Assembly: GCF_036669915.1 (NCBI RefSeq) | Contig: NC_089320.1 | Coordinates: 19,453,964 to 19,517,963 of the forward strand | DNA: 64,000 nt | Source: Pocillopora verrucosa | Taxonomy: Eukaryota; Cnidaria; Anthozoa; Scleractinia; Pocilloporidae | Direction: 5' to 3' | Shown here: positions 12,161 to 24,617 of the stretch, piece by piece | Numbering within the stretch: position 1 is the stretch's first letter | How the letters are laid out: each line of letters opens with the position of its first letter | Position numbers and translations under genes: made by a program | Notes under the pieces: model-generated | Database searches by the model: none | What the model was told of the DNA's origin: nothing | What the model saw: only the letters and a program-made list of their open reading frames with translations

Positions 12161-13358
12161 ACTCCTTTTTAACTTATGTTTTTCCCTGGCCAGCTTACCT
12201 TAGAACTCGGAAATTTTAAGAATTTTAAAGCAGTGTGAGTGATTATAGTACTATCACTGTACAATTCTAGTGAGAGTCTCAGTTCTGCTCAGATGACAGA
12301 TTGAGAGACGCGGCTGTGAATAGATGTGTGACCAACACTTAGGTTCCTCTTTTGATATGCAAACAAACGACCTCTGGAACTTTTGTTTATAATTATGCAT
12401 GACATGTGGTAAATAAGAAAATTGTGGCGTCATTTATTTCATCATTCAGGTTTTGAAATAACTACTGCGCATGCGTGTGAGATATACACTCCTCTCAAAG
12501 ATACTGATTCAGGTTTTTGTTTTGATTGTTTGCTTTTTAAGAAGAAAGTCGTTAACTTTGTTTGCTATCTTTCTTTTCGTTTTGTATTCACGAATTTCCA
12601 TCTTGGCCTGATCTTATATAGGCTGAGGACAAACACACACCATAATGATAACAGACATCGATGAGACACCTATTTAAAACGAACTAAGCTCATCTGCGTT
12701 GGGATCTCTGATCCCGCATACTAATGCCGTAGCGAATGGGAGATACCTAGCGGGCCTCCTGATGTGGAACGGCTTGGTGAAATCCGAAGGGCTAGCCACC
12801 CCCAGTTTTTTTCTTGGCCTAATACAAGATTATTTCAATCTTTGTAACGACATCAATATTAATAAACACCGAAAATATGATTTAGTGGCTTAGGGTTATC
12901 CATCTTCTGTTGAGATTTTGTGGTTTGTGAAAATCATGCAAGAACTTTGAAGTATAGCTTGGAGATTAGATATTTAACTTCAAATTATGAATTAATTAGA
13001 AACGTCTCTTTAGTTGAATAGGCCTATCAAGGTGTTCTTTAACGAAGGAAAGAAGCAAAATCGTGCAGAAAAGACGTATTCGGACCGTAAATGTCGTGAC
13101 GAAAGTTTTTTCCAAAATGACTTCTGATTTCAACACTTTTTTTCGATAAAGTGCAAGCCACAAACATAATAAAGCGACAGTCTTTGGTAGCGGTTTTACT
13201 TCCATTTTAAACATGATGTAAAAGCTGGTTAAATTACTTATAAATATAAATTTGCTACTACACTACAGGACCACATTTGAATTTTGACGACATATCAGTC
13301 TAGCATGAGCAGCGTGACAACAATTTTACGATTTCATTAAGTTCCCAAGTTTCGATCG

Positions 13359-16104
13359 TTAACTGATCTGTGCGTTCTTGAGACTTGAAGTAACTTGGCC
13401 AGCGGCTGTCATCAATGGACTTCCTTTGTACTCAGCGACACCATCATCAGAGGTACAAAGGTCAGGCTGAAAGAAAACGAAAACAAAAATATTTTTCATT
13501 TTTTAACAATGTCATTATTTTGAGTTCGTACTAATATGACCCTTAAAAGTTCGTTAGCAAATTATACGAGTAGGGTTCTTTGTTCATACGTTTGGTACAC
13601 TACCAAAGACTCCAGTGTCCATTTATGAGTATAGCGTCTTGCCCAAGAGCACAACATAATGACCTGGTCTGGACTTAAATCTAGACCTCTGTATCCAGAC
13701 TCCCCGGCTAAGAATGGCCTTCGAGCATGTTGGCAACTAGGCACGAGCATTTCGGATCAATATCAGTATCGCCCACCCACTCCTCCCCTAACCCAACAAC
13801 AGTCAATTGATAACAAGTTAGGGTTAATGTTGGGTTAGGGAAGGGGTAGGTGGGCAGTTGCCCAGATACTGATATTGATCCAGCATTTCTTTACCCGCGG
13901 CTTACCCGCGGTAAAGTACGAGACCTTGAGCAACGCGAGTCGGCGAGAGGTCTGCCAGGGGTCTGGCATTGATACCTCATTATTAGTGCCACCTCTTGCG
14001 AACCTCCCTCCGACTCGTCTTAAATCTTCCCATGGGCGAAGAAACACGCGTCTAGCATTACTAATGATAAGGACCTACTTGTGAGCAAGGCCAAGTAGGA
14101 CCTCACCGAGTCTAAAAGCGCCCCGCTGTTGATTTTACAGTGTACTTATAAATATTGCGAGAAGGTCATAGAATAACAGCTTAAAGAATTGTTAACCTTT
14201 AAGGCTTCAAAAATCTTCTTCTTGGGATTCAGTTGTTCATCTGGCTCTAAATGAAAGAGAAAACGACAAATATAAGATGGAATTGACCTACATTGATTGA
14301 CCTACAATCATCAAAGGCCTGTCTCGACTCTTGTGGTACAGAATGTTTCACCATTTTAGATTCTGCCGCTTCGAAATACAAAATTAAGATCAAAGAGGCA
14401 TTGCATATTAAGTGGGACAAACCCATCCTTAATCAGCAATTGAAGCATCTAGAGTTGTCTCTTTCCTTTTGATTCTGTCATCATAATAATTTTTCTTATT
14501 ATGATCATTATTTTTCTTTTCTCCTTCTTTCCCCATCTGGGGCGTGCTATGTCACGTTTTTTCGTATTTAATATTCAAATTGTAACGTAAACAATATGAC
14601 GTAATTTGTAACGTAATCTCATATAAATTCAAATGTACAACCGTTAAAATCGCATTTACAACTGAAGATGACATAAGAATGTCGAAACATGTCTTGCAAA
14701 CTAAAAGTTGTGGTTTCTTTATTAAGAAAGTTGTTTTATATTTCACTTAATTTGGCGTTGGTCAATATGAACAATATGGATAAATAAAGGCTTCATTCGT
14801 TGATCAACTATCGATGCACTCTTTTTCTTAAATGTAAATTACTTAAGCAATGATCATATAAACCGCTTGCTATATGGTGGCGTGAAGTTTTCGTTGATTC
14901 TCCATACTTCGTTAGTTTTAAAGAGGGTTGAAAAAGAAACCCTGCGGTTAATTAAAACTCTGTAAGTATTAATGTCACCACCGAGTCTACGTGTTTCTTA
15001 TAAATCCTGGAAACGCAATTTTTGAAAACCAGCTTGGTTGTAAGCCACTCTCTTATTCTCTTCCACCTTACCTCCGGCAGTTTCATGTTCGTAGCCTTTC
15101 ACCACGACTCTGTCACCAGGCTTGCATTCAGCTGGCGGGTTTAGAGGAATCACTTGTCTTTTACCATCAGTACTACAAACAGAAACCATAGGCTATTAGT
15201 CTGATTTTTTCGCCTATGTCCATAAATTCGATTGTAAGTAAGAGCGTCCTTGCCCCCCCCCCCCCCCCCCTCTCCAAACCCATTCTTAGCTACTATTTTC
15301 ACCCATTTACTGAGATTACTAAGAGTAAAGATTTGCCGAAATCAATCTTCTCACTTCCAATAAACTTACGTCCAGATATTACTATCCTTTCAAGTTAGCT
15401 GTACCTTGCAATAATACGACAAAAACCTTCCTACAATTAAAATAGTTTCATCGAAACAGGCTTCTCTGCTACGCTATTTTCTAAAATAGTTTTTTAAATC
15501 ACAGTCGGTTTCAACTTATAAAATGACAAGCATAAACTTACCCTGTTACAGATGCCGCCATGAGCATCGCTTCTGACGTGACGCCTGACATAAGAAATCC
15601 ACAACGTAAAATGAAAATGTATTCTTGCTCACTCAGAGACAAAAGGTGCAGGTGAAAACTGTTTGTCCAAATTTTCCACAATTAAGAAAAAAACGCACCT
15701 CTCATGTTAACAGGTTTTAAGTTGCACATCATTACAACAAGTCTGTCTTGAAGTTCCTCCAATGGAACGTACTCTGCCAAACCACTTACAACAGTTCTAG
15801 GTTCTGGAAAAAAAAAAAAAAACCAAAATATAGCATTCATACCTAAATAAAATCCTGAGAGTACTCGTGACGGTACAGAGCATTGAGCACAACATGACTG
15901 CCTTCGCCTCCACACCCTAGGATCAGTTTGCAGGTTCTCCGTACTGTTCTTTATGCATTTCCTATGATACTTATAAGGAGAATTTGCTTAATAAAAGTAG
16001 AAATAGATATAATAATAATAATAATTAATAATAATAATTAATAATTAATAATAATAATAATTAATAATTAATAATAATAATAATTAATAATAACAATAAT
16101 TAAT

Positions 16105-16136
<32 letters not shown>

Positions 16137-19100
16137 ATGATATTATTAATGATAATAACGATGATGATAATTATTTAGCAGCGGACAACCCATGAGGTGG
16201 CCCTTCTTATCCACTGTCTCCAGGTCGAATTGGAACTTTGAACGTTGGTTTTTTGCAGAGAGAGGAAAACTGGAAACCCTGAGAAAAAACCCTCGGAGCA
16301 AGGACGAGAACCAACAACAAACTCAACTCAAATGTGACGTTGGGTCCTGCCTGGGCCACAGCGGAGGAAGGTGAGTGCTCTCGCCACTGTGCCATCCCTG
16401 CTCCCCTCAAGAGCTTCTTGGCCTTGCAATTATTTTCTTTATTTCATGACCTTAATGTTTGATTAAGGGGTGAAACTGTTGGGAGAAACTAGATGCTTAC
16501 TACTCTCAAGGATTAAAGAGTTAACAAAAACAAGGAGCAATAGGCTGAGGAAGGAAAAAAAAAACTCTGTAAAGCTGATCTCATCACATACTTTCTTCTC
16601 CAATGTCAATTTCTTCTAAGTACAGGGAATCTGCATCAGGATGCTGTAATGAAAGGAAGTAAAAAAATGACAGAATTTCCATCTCAGAGAGCAATATAGT
16701 AAACTTCTCCTAGGAGCAAAAGGTTTTAACCTCACAGGGAAAGCTGAAAACATTGTTCTGAACAAGGTTCCCTTGATTTCAAACAATATCACAAAGGGAA
16801 TAATAAAATGAAATGAAAACTCAATGCGCTCACTTTCTTTGCTGACAAAATTTTTCCAATTCTTAAATCCAACCTTGAAGGATCAACAGCTCTCTCAGGA
16901 GTAGCATTTGCTCCACCTTTTCCACCCTCTGAAATTCAAGAAATAACAAAGAAATGTTATAAATACTGACTAGTTACTTTCATTTTAGTTGGCACTGTGC
17001 TTCAACAGCTACAAAGTAGACTAGTAAGTAAACTGAAGACAGTACTATTCTTGCACAGAGTAACAGTTGACTGTGTTGTGATTATCCAGGTGAAGGTACA
17101 GTGGTACCCCTAGTCATGAAAAACACCCAGAGAAATGATAGCAGCAGAGTATGTGAGGCATAAATATACTCTTAATGAACCCTGTTCACTTACTTGCTTT
17201 CTTTGGAGCAGGGTATGCTTGTTTCATCAGCTTCTGTAGTTCAGGAGTTTGGAACTTCTTTCTTATGGGATCAAGAAGCTTTAGAAGGAAACAGACATTA
17301 ATGATTGGTGAACAAATAGTAGGGAAACATAATATTGGTACAGCTCTTTCCCGAGTTAAAGCAGTGATTGGGTTCCTGATATGTAAACTTATATAATAAC
17401 ACATTAGTTGCATTAATTTTCAAGGGCATACTTACTTACTTGAGCAGACTCAGTCATTACAGCCTGAGCCTGAGTAACACAAGAGTTACAATGACTCTGA
17501 GAAGGGCCCAAAACATATTTAAGCCCAAGAACATAAACTGTATTAAAATACATTTTAGCCCATGGAAATCTCAATTTTTGGCCTCAGAAATCTCCATTTT
17601 AGCCCACGAAATGAGCCACAATGCCCGACAAAGATAACAACATGTAGTAGAATTTGTTTAGATAATTCACCAACCTTGTACAACTAATATCCACGCAAAG
17701 GGAAGGAGTATATACATACCTCATTCAAAAAAGCTGTAACTCCCATTTTCAGATCAAGTGGATGTAGTTCCTGGTGAGGTGAACCAATGAAAAAAGCAGC
17801 AATACATGTGATGTCTACTACATAAAATTTCATTCTAAACACAATTCATAGGATATATTAAATAACAGATGTTTTTGATGATAGACCAACCTTTCTGGCA
17901 AATGTTTCCTCAAGTGATGCATAATTTCTAAATGCAATTCTTCCTCCATTTTCGTCAGCTCTTTCTATCACAAATTCTGAGCCCAAGGGAAACAAAATTA
18001 CTTAATTAAAATTGCCTCACACTTGTTTCAATTAATTGTACTTTAGGGACAAAATATTTTGTTCTCCAGAAAGATGGTGCTCTTAGTGTAATGATCAACG
18101 TGCTGGACTCAGGATTGAGAGAAGGGAATAAGTTTCTAAAGATCCTTTGGTACTGAGTGGATGAGGAGGGGGGGGGGGGAGGGAGGGAAAGGAGGGGAAG
18201 ATGTAGTTTGTAATTGTATATATTAACTGCCTTGAAGGCCAGATTATTAATCTTGACCTACCTGTTTTATTCTTTATTTCCAACACCGAGAAGATCACGA
18301 ACTTGGCAAATGCAAGAATACCATTCTCCTCAATGTTTCCTTCTTCACAGAATGCCTAACATGAAGCAATTGCAACAAATTATTCATTACACATAAATTG
18401 GAAATTGAGACATCTGAGACAAGTGAGGTAATGCACATAAACTTCCCTAAATAACAATAAATAAACAAATTTAAAATGATCCATTTTTAAAAACAGAGCA
18501 AAGCCAAAGGTTGTTTAACCCTAGACAGCATTATCACTGACCTTATTTAGCTTTTTCTTAACAACTGAAGCACCATCCAGAAGATCAATTTTTGAATCCT
18601 GGAGAAAAAAAATTTAAATTAATTGAATGATCTAATTACAACACTAATAAAGCTGATGGTGCACAAATCATCCATACTTGCTGCTGCTATTGCTGTTTTT
18701 TGGAAAGTAATCACCATGCTTTCAATAAAAAACCCACATGAACATAGTGGCTTGAGAAGGGCTGGAAAAAGCCATTTAGCCTTGCTAAATAAGCAAAGAA
18801 AGAGAGGGTAAGAGCAGTGGTCATGTAATAAAATACTTATTGACTGAATTATATCAAGCTGAATGGGTAATTGTGTGGCTCTCTGTTGTGACTACATACT
18901 TCATTACCTTGAGAAAAAAACTTTCCAACCATTTATCTCTGTCAATAAGTAGATATCAATTTTGTTTCATAAAAACTGACCTCATCTGATGCACTCATCT
19001 TGGTACCAGTGAGACCGGGCACTACATAGAAAATCAAGGGAACAGAAAATTAGCCCAAACAACCATGAGTAGAAATGACGGTACAAAGAACAAAGAAGGA

Positions 19101-22100
19101 TGATAAATGGAGATTGCTGGTGTTAGGATACAGGAGTACATACACATACATACACACATACTTAATTGAGACTCCCCTCAACAGGGAATTTCACTCACTA
19201 TGTTATCTGTTACGTAATACGTCTGGTAACTAAGGAAACTTATTTACAGTAATTTAATTGAATTCAAAATATATTCAGAGTTATTCAAAACTATTTTGTA
19301 TGAAACATATTAAAAAGTATCCACTTAAAACTATTAACTTCTTCAGTGTTCTTCATATTGTTGGCTAGCCCATTCCATTCCCTTGGACCTCAAAAGTAAA
19401 ATGGCTTTAGCCCCATTTACAATCTACAAAAACCAAATTAGGTATACTGTACAATACCTCGGCAGCAAGATTGAAGAAAAAAGCCAAATCATCTGCATAG
19501 GTGGGGGGTTTTACAAGATAATTTTGTTTTGTCAACTGAGTAGATTGATAAATGTAATTTGGCCAGTCTGTAAAGACTTTCTAAAGCTGATCAACAAATC
19601 CTAGGCCCACAACCACAGGCTAGATGTCTGTCAACATTCTGGATAATTTCTTACCCATTGGGTTCATAAGATGAATTCTCTTGGCATAACCTAAAGAGGG
19701 AAGATACTGAAAAACAGATGGAAATGTAATGTTAAGTAAAACAATAACACTGAAGATAACAGGAAGATGAAAATTTTGAGAACATATTAAATGACCACTA
19801 TGATAGAGTTGTTCAGAAGTCTATACTCAAACAGAATCTACTACCTTTTCTGCAAACGTGAATATTTTGCGCTGATCAACACCTCCAAACTGTGCATCTA
19901 CTTTGAGGTATTCTTCATCAAGAGCCTGTTGTATAAAAAAAAGAGATATGTAAAAATGGGTAGTTTTGACAAATGTGACCTGTAAACATGTAATAACTGT
20001 TGAAATATTTACTAAAAAGCAATGGGTGATTTGTTTGAATGCATGAAAAACATTTCATCGTGTAGTGTGACCATGAGCTGAGTTAGTTCTGTGAAGGACT
20101 GAGGTTTGTCATAAACACTGATTGAGGTATTTACAACTAGAGAGCAAGATCATCATCAGGAAAAAGTGAATAGTGCCTTATCAGTGGAATGTTACAATTT
20201 GGGCTTGAGGAGACTGATTGCTCAGGTTTGCTGTGATGTTATTGGCAACATGACACAAATACCATTCAATACTGGGATCACCATTAATTAATACAAGTTA
20301 CAATATCAAGAAAGTGTATTGAGTATCACTTTATGGCACAAGTGCCAGACTGAGTTCTTTAACTATGAAGATGTGATTGCTAATCCTCCCCTCAAACTGC
20401 TACACATTTCCTTGTAAATTGGTTAAGAGAATTTGGTATTACACCAAGATAACAAATTCCACCCAATAAAGTTAATTAAAAGTATTTCTCATCAGCTGTT
20501 TGCTGGAAGTTCATGGATATTTTAGGGAGAAGTTTCCCGTCAATCACTTCTAGGAGTCAACGGATTATGTGATAATGAAATAAATACAAAGATTGTAACT
20601 ACAATACCTGAAGTCCAGGGTACAATAAACCACTCAAAAGAGGATGTTGGACTTGCTTAACAACCTCTGAACCAGCTTTCTTTGCATCATGCTAACAGAA
20701 ATAAATCCAAATAAATCACTTAAAATAGATCCATAACATCTGATTTAGAGAGAATGCATTATTTTCCAATTTAAATTGATTACATGTATATGATAATGGC
20801 TAGATTTTCTGATTAGAAGGTTTTTCAAATAAAAATAACTTTTTAATGACATTTTGAGTCATCATGCATCAAATATTTTTGCTCATGCATGACTAATCTA
20901 AATGCATTATCTTACCAAATATTCCTCAGCTAAAACTGGGGGATATCTTAAGATATCACCCAAGTGATATTCTCCTATTATCAAACCATACATCCACTAC
21001 CACAAGTCTTTATTCAAAATTTAATTCAAGATGAGAGAACATTTTATGATTGTTACAAAAGAACAGAAATATTTGTTTGTTCATAAAGTTGTACCAGAAA
21101 ACACTAAAAAGAAAACATCCCAACCAGCAAAGAGTAAGCTATTTGTTAACACTGCAAAATACTTGAAGGATAATCAACACAATAGCCACTATTTTTTTCA
21201 AAAATATGCTTGTATATTTGTCCTTGGACATTATTTGTTCCTGGAAACTTGCAGTTTTCACAAGCTTAGCTCTCACAAAACTATTTGCTCCTTGGAACAG
21301 GCAATATCTGCAGTAAAAATATCTGTGCATATTTTTGCACCAAATAAAGGCTATTGTTTATTTAGAAATGTCAAGCAGTAGTGACATTACCTCAGTGGCA
21401 ACAGTGGAAAGTTTAAATATGTCCAGGACGTAGGCTCTGAGAAAATGCAAAGAGGAAACAAAAAAATAAATCACTGCGCTGAATGAAGGCAACAAAGAGA
21501 GCGACATATGAAGTCTCAACCACCAGCTCTAGAGCAGCTGATATTGGGTAATATTAATGATATTGGGACATCACAAAATGTTTACAATTACCTGTCCAGC
21601 TGATACTCTGTTCCTCGCACAAACTTTAATTTATCCAGGGGGACATTGATTGACTCTAGCATTGCCTGCGTGATAAAACCCAATGTGTAATGTCACCCCA
21701 AAATCATATTCATATCAGAATTTGATAGACAAAGCCATTTATGATTTGTCATCTCTAAAGAATAGTTACATGTGGAGAAACGTTTGAACTAAGACATTGG
21801 TTGTCATCTGGTGTACATTCAACATCCATAATTATTTTCAACTAAAGTTCTTCCCAGGACTACTCATCAAAATCCAACCTTAATCACTTCTTCGTAATAC
21901 TTGACTCTGTGGGCTAACAGTTCCCAAGGTGCTTTCAGATTATCCAAATATGCATGAAGGTCAGCTAAAAGTACTGTCACCTACAAAAAAAAGCAAATGT
22001 TCCCATTATAGTACCAAAAAAGTCGTTCAAAAGCATAATGGTATATTTTATGCAGTGGAAAATGTATCATAAATATAATTCAAGCTCCAAATTCCTTTCT

Positions 22101-24617
22101 TGCTTTTCAGTGGTTAGTACTATTGATTAGATCCAAATACTGTCATGACAGAATATTTTTTACAACTATTTATAGTCATTTATAATGAAGTGATATCTCT
22201 TGGCAGTCCTATAAAGCTTATTAAGCCATATTAACTTTTCTCTCCTTTAACACTTTAACACCCAGAAGTGATTAATATGCAACTTCTTCCTATAATATCC
22301 ATACACCATCCAGCAAACAGGTAATGAGAATACCCAGACTTATCAGGTAGAAGTTGTTATCTTGATCTTATCAAATCCTCATAACTAACTTAGAAAGAAA
22401 TGTCTAGCAGCAAGAAGGAAGAATTGACAATTGGATCTTGGGAGTTAAAGGGTTAACATTTTTACACTGAAGTTCCCTTCCTTAGGCTTGTGATAATTTC
22501 ACATAAACGGGGAGTTTTTGTGTTACTGGACAATGTTTGCACTGGGTGAGAATTTCATTTTGACAATAAATCCTGCAACAGTATCATGTTAATATTAAGG
22601 AAAAAACTACATAACTTTTTTTTATGTGAAGTTGGCTTTCAATTAAACTAGAATGGATGGAGCACTTAATTTTCATCAATTCTAGATGGAATGCATTGTC
22701 ATTTTAAACATGGAACAAGGAGGAAAACAAAAAATACAAAATATAATAAAAAATTAAGAAATTGTTCTGGTATAAAGCATTTCATAACACCAATAAGCAT
22801 ATTCAAGCTGGTAACACACCTCACAGCCTGCCTTGAGGAAGTCAGCAATTTTTGTCATTGGTACAAAGTATGCAACATGTGGTTTTCCTGTTGTAGCTGT
22901 TCCCCAGTACAAAGATAAATTTTTCTCTTGTAAAATTGTTTTTAAGCGATCCTCACCGATAACTTCCTATGAAAATAATAAACAACATAATGTGACGTAA
23001 ACTATAATAAAAATTGATTCTCTCCATGAATAGGCAAGTCATCTGATAAAGATTTGAGCATCTCAGTATATAGGGATCATTATTAGCCTAGCCAATATAA
23101 TGCAGTAGATCTACTAAAGCTGAACATCCCTCTCTCAGCCACACAAGAAATATATCAAACCTCTCATGTGTGGACACCTCACTTAATCCTTCCACTCCCA
23201 AGATATCATTAGTAATTCTCCTTACTGTCTGTTATACAAATCTTACGATGCTAGTTGAGAGAATTTGGAATCTAATGATAATCCCCAACCAATATGTTTC
23301 TTAATTCCCATTATTTATCAGCTTGATAATGTATTAATGTTGTACACAGTGGTGTATCCAAACCTTGACCTGAAGGGGGGAACTGGTTTTTTGTTGTTTG
23401 CCCTGCCAGCTTTTTTTCCCTCTGTTTTTCTTTTTGTACCCAAAATAAAGAAAGGGGGGTGGGCCCCCTAGGCTCCTCCCTTAGATCTGCCACTGATAGG
23501 GAGATATTCTGTCTTGGTCACTCAGGAAAGTTTAAGGGTTATCAATGATGAAGACATGGTCATTTGCATTAGACTAAATGTTTCTCTCTTTTACCAAGCA
23601 TATCAATATTTTGCAGTTTCCCCTCTACAATGAAGACAACTCTTCATTCTGAAGAAATAACTGGTTGAATTTCTATATAGCCCCATACAACTCTTAACAA
23701 AGTTACAGTCCCAAAGATTACATCATAGTCCTCTTTATCCAAGAACTTTATGCATAATAAAGTATGTGGCTGTGCAGAAATCTCTTCAATAACTCAACAT
23801 ATTGTGGCAAAGTGCCATTAAGCACATAGCTCTTTTGGTGAAAATCTGAAATATGTCTAATTATATCAAATTGGACAGTGAGTGTGGGGATTCGAAGTAC
23901 ATACCATTCTGCAATAGGAAATCCCCTACATAGATAAAAAAATTCACCCAGAATTCCAACCATAAAATTCTCCTAATATCAAAATCCAGTCACTTATCTA
24001 CTTGTAAAAGACTATGATGGCAAAATCTCATTTACAAAAAGGTTGAGAGGTATTGTATGTTTCCTTCCTTCCATCAATATTCCACTTCATCTTTTCAGAC
24101 CTCCTTCAAAGGAAGTAATATCTTTTAGGTCTCATTAACCGTCTCGTATATTTCTTGTTTTCACACGACCTACTCTGGAAAGATCTCTGTGATAAAGCGT
24201 TTGATTCATACCTTTTTTAAGTATTCATACCAGATAATAAAACAAAACTACTGAAAATGAAAACCTATTTCCCTATATGTTTCGCCACAATGTAGCGTCA
24301 GAGCAGACGCGGATGAAAAAATAAGCGAATTACCCATTACATCATTATATCGAAATATAATTGGAGAAAGTTCCATAACTTCAACCTACTTTTTCCTGAA
24401 TTCGAATATAAACATCTGAAACCCTCACCTGTAAATTTCTGGTGATCAAATTGAATTTTTCGTCAGCAGAATATGAATCATTCGAAGCCATCCCAGTCGA
24501 ATTGATGGTCGAGGACAAAAATATGCGAGTATAAATATGTGGATTGAGTAACAGTCTACAGTTTCTCAGCTGATTTACACCAAAAGCAATCCTTGAGGTA
24601 AGCACCCGCGGAAGCAT
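13359..24617 (-). CDS. YARS1: Tyrosyl-tRNA synthetase, cytoplasmic type, with possible mitochondrial alternative start
   Basis: Attaches tyrosine to tRNA-Tyr. The 21 exons are 24617/24491-24429, 22966-22820, 21980-21879, 21665-21592, 21436-21391, 20691-20608, 19925-19845, 19706-19655, 19021-18981, 18598-18542, 18355-18262, 17976-17891, 17770-17720, 17278-17194, 16928-16834, 16643-16592, 15803-15699, 15584-15542, 15172-15072, 14246-14197 and 13466-13359. All joins keep phase and give 538 residues from the inner ATG (24491), against 528 in human. The class I signatures are HVAY at 51-54 and KMSAS at 224-228. Residues from about 370 form an EMAPII/OB-type tRNA-binding domain starting RLDLRIGKI. 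The vertebrate ELR cytokine motif is replaced by AHR. The outer ATG (24617, preceded by an in-frame stop) adds 42 residues that are rich in Arg, Leu and Ser and have no Asp or Glu, which is typical of a mitochondrial presequence. Confidence 0.95.
13754..13881. mobile_element. Fold-back MITE with 8-bp target duplication
   Basis: Near-perfect inverted repeat: the left arm begins GGATCAATATCAGTATC and the right arm ends with its reverse complement, with C-rich and G-rich arms (CCTAACCCAAC / GTTGGGTTAGG) folding onto each other. It is flanked by the direct repeat AGCATTTC (13746-13753 and 13882-13889). An 8-bp target duplication is characteristic of hAT-type insertion. It sits in the last intron of the tyrosyl-tRNA synthetase gene, and I recognise it as a common coral repeat. 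Confidence 0.8.
13882..14070. repeat. Interspersed repeat, copy related to 11975-12160
   Basis: See the partner copy. This one lies directly beside the fold-back MITE inside the last intron of the tyrosyl-tRNA synthetase gene. Confidence 0.5.
14580..14745 (+). repeat. Repeat end with hammerhead-like motif (site D)
   Basis: Contains CTGAAGAT, then a five-base stem GACAT/ATGTC with an AAGA loop, then GAAAC (14662-14690). This order (CUGANGA, stem, GAAAC) resembles the hammerhead ribozyme core found in some Penelope-like and retrozyme repeats. It lies in an intron of the tyrosyl-tRNA synthetase gene. No reverse transcriptase frame is nearby. Confidence 0.3.
15253..15270. repeat. Homopolymer C tract
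   Basis: About 18 consecutive C within an intron of the tyrosyl-tRNA synthetase gene. Confidence 0.9.
16009..16175. repeat. (AAT)n microsatellite, probable expanded SINE tail
   Basis: About 165 bases of AAT/ATTAAT repeats directly abutting the 3' side of the minus-strand SINE. This suggests that the microsatellite grew from the SINE's 3' tail. Confidence 0.85.
16192..16402 (-). mobile_element. tRNA-derived SINE (coral type)
   Basis: On the minus strand the head reads GGGATGGCACAGTGGCGAG with a pol III A-box-like segment, followed by a degenerate B-box region. The body contains GAGTTTGTTGTTGGTTCTCG, CTTGCTCCGAGGG and CCAATTCGACC. I recognise this body from memory as a widespread coral SINE. 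It lies in an intron of the tyrosyl-tRNA synthetase gene, inside an older MITE-like repeat. Confidence 0.75.
18165..18196. repeat. G-rich tract
   Basis: Interrupted run of G (12 consecutive, then GGGAGGG blocks) in an intron of the tyrosyl-tRNA synthetase gene. Confidence 0.8.
20345..20565. repeat. Small interspersed repeat, family 2
   Basis: Shares GATTGCTAATCCTCCC, CTGCTACACATTTCCTTG and the AATCACTTCT(A/G)GGAGT end with the copies at about 22250-22457 (inverted) and 61964-62168. Intronic in the tyrosyl-tRNA synthetase gene. Confidence 0.65.
22250..22457. repeat. Small interspersed repeat, family 2 (inverted copy)
   Basis: Begins CACTTTAACACCCAGAAGTG and ends near GGGAGTTAAAGGGTTAAC. The two ends are imperfect inverted repeats of each other (TTTAAC-CCC / GGG-GTTAAA), as expected for a MITE. 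Confidence 0.65.
23185..23535. repeat. Small interspersed repeat, family 3, with nested insertion
   Basis: Matches the copy at 35690-35883: TTAGTAATTCTCCTTACTGT at one side and GAGATATTCTGTCTTGGTCA at the other. The centre is interrupted by the separate 149-base element at 23347-23495. Confidence 0.6.
23347..23495. mobile_element. MITE nested in family 3 repeat
   Basis: Ends are imperfect inverted repeats: CAGTGGTGTATCCAAACC at the left, and the reverse complement of CAGTGGCAGATCTAAGG at the right. CAGTGG-type ends fit hAT-like elements, but no clean target duplication is visible. The interior has G-rich and C-rich arms. Confidence 0.55.

Larger units (their letters stand above)
10901..13358. 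other. Intergenic, repeat-bearing
   Basis: Between tropomyosin and the 3' end of the tyrosyl-tRNA synthetase. It holds a C-run (11951-11963) and one copy of a repeat at about 11975-12160. Several short open frames (12422-12664, 12699-12893, 12996-13214) show no recognisable protein features. Confidence 0.5.
15915..16520. repeat. Family 1 repeat split by a SINE insertion
   Basis: The two halves of a family 1 element, inverted relative to the 52.2 kb copy, lie at about 15915-15990 (CTCCGTACTGTTC... CTTATAAGGAGAATTTG) and 16406-16520 (AGAGCTTCTTGG... ATTTCATGACCTTAATG... GAAACTAGATGC). The sequence between them is the SINE and its ATT-rich tail, so the SINE inserted after the MITE. Confidence 0.6.

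Noticed and set aside
18070-18130. tRNA-Leu-like segment (GTGCTGGACTCAGGATT)
   Set aside because: It resembles a tRNA D-to-anticodon region but no B box follows. Too little to call.
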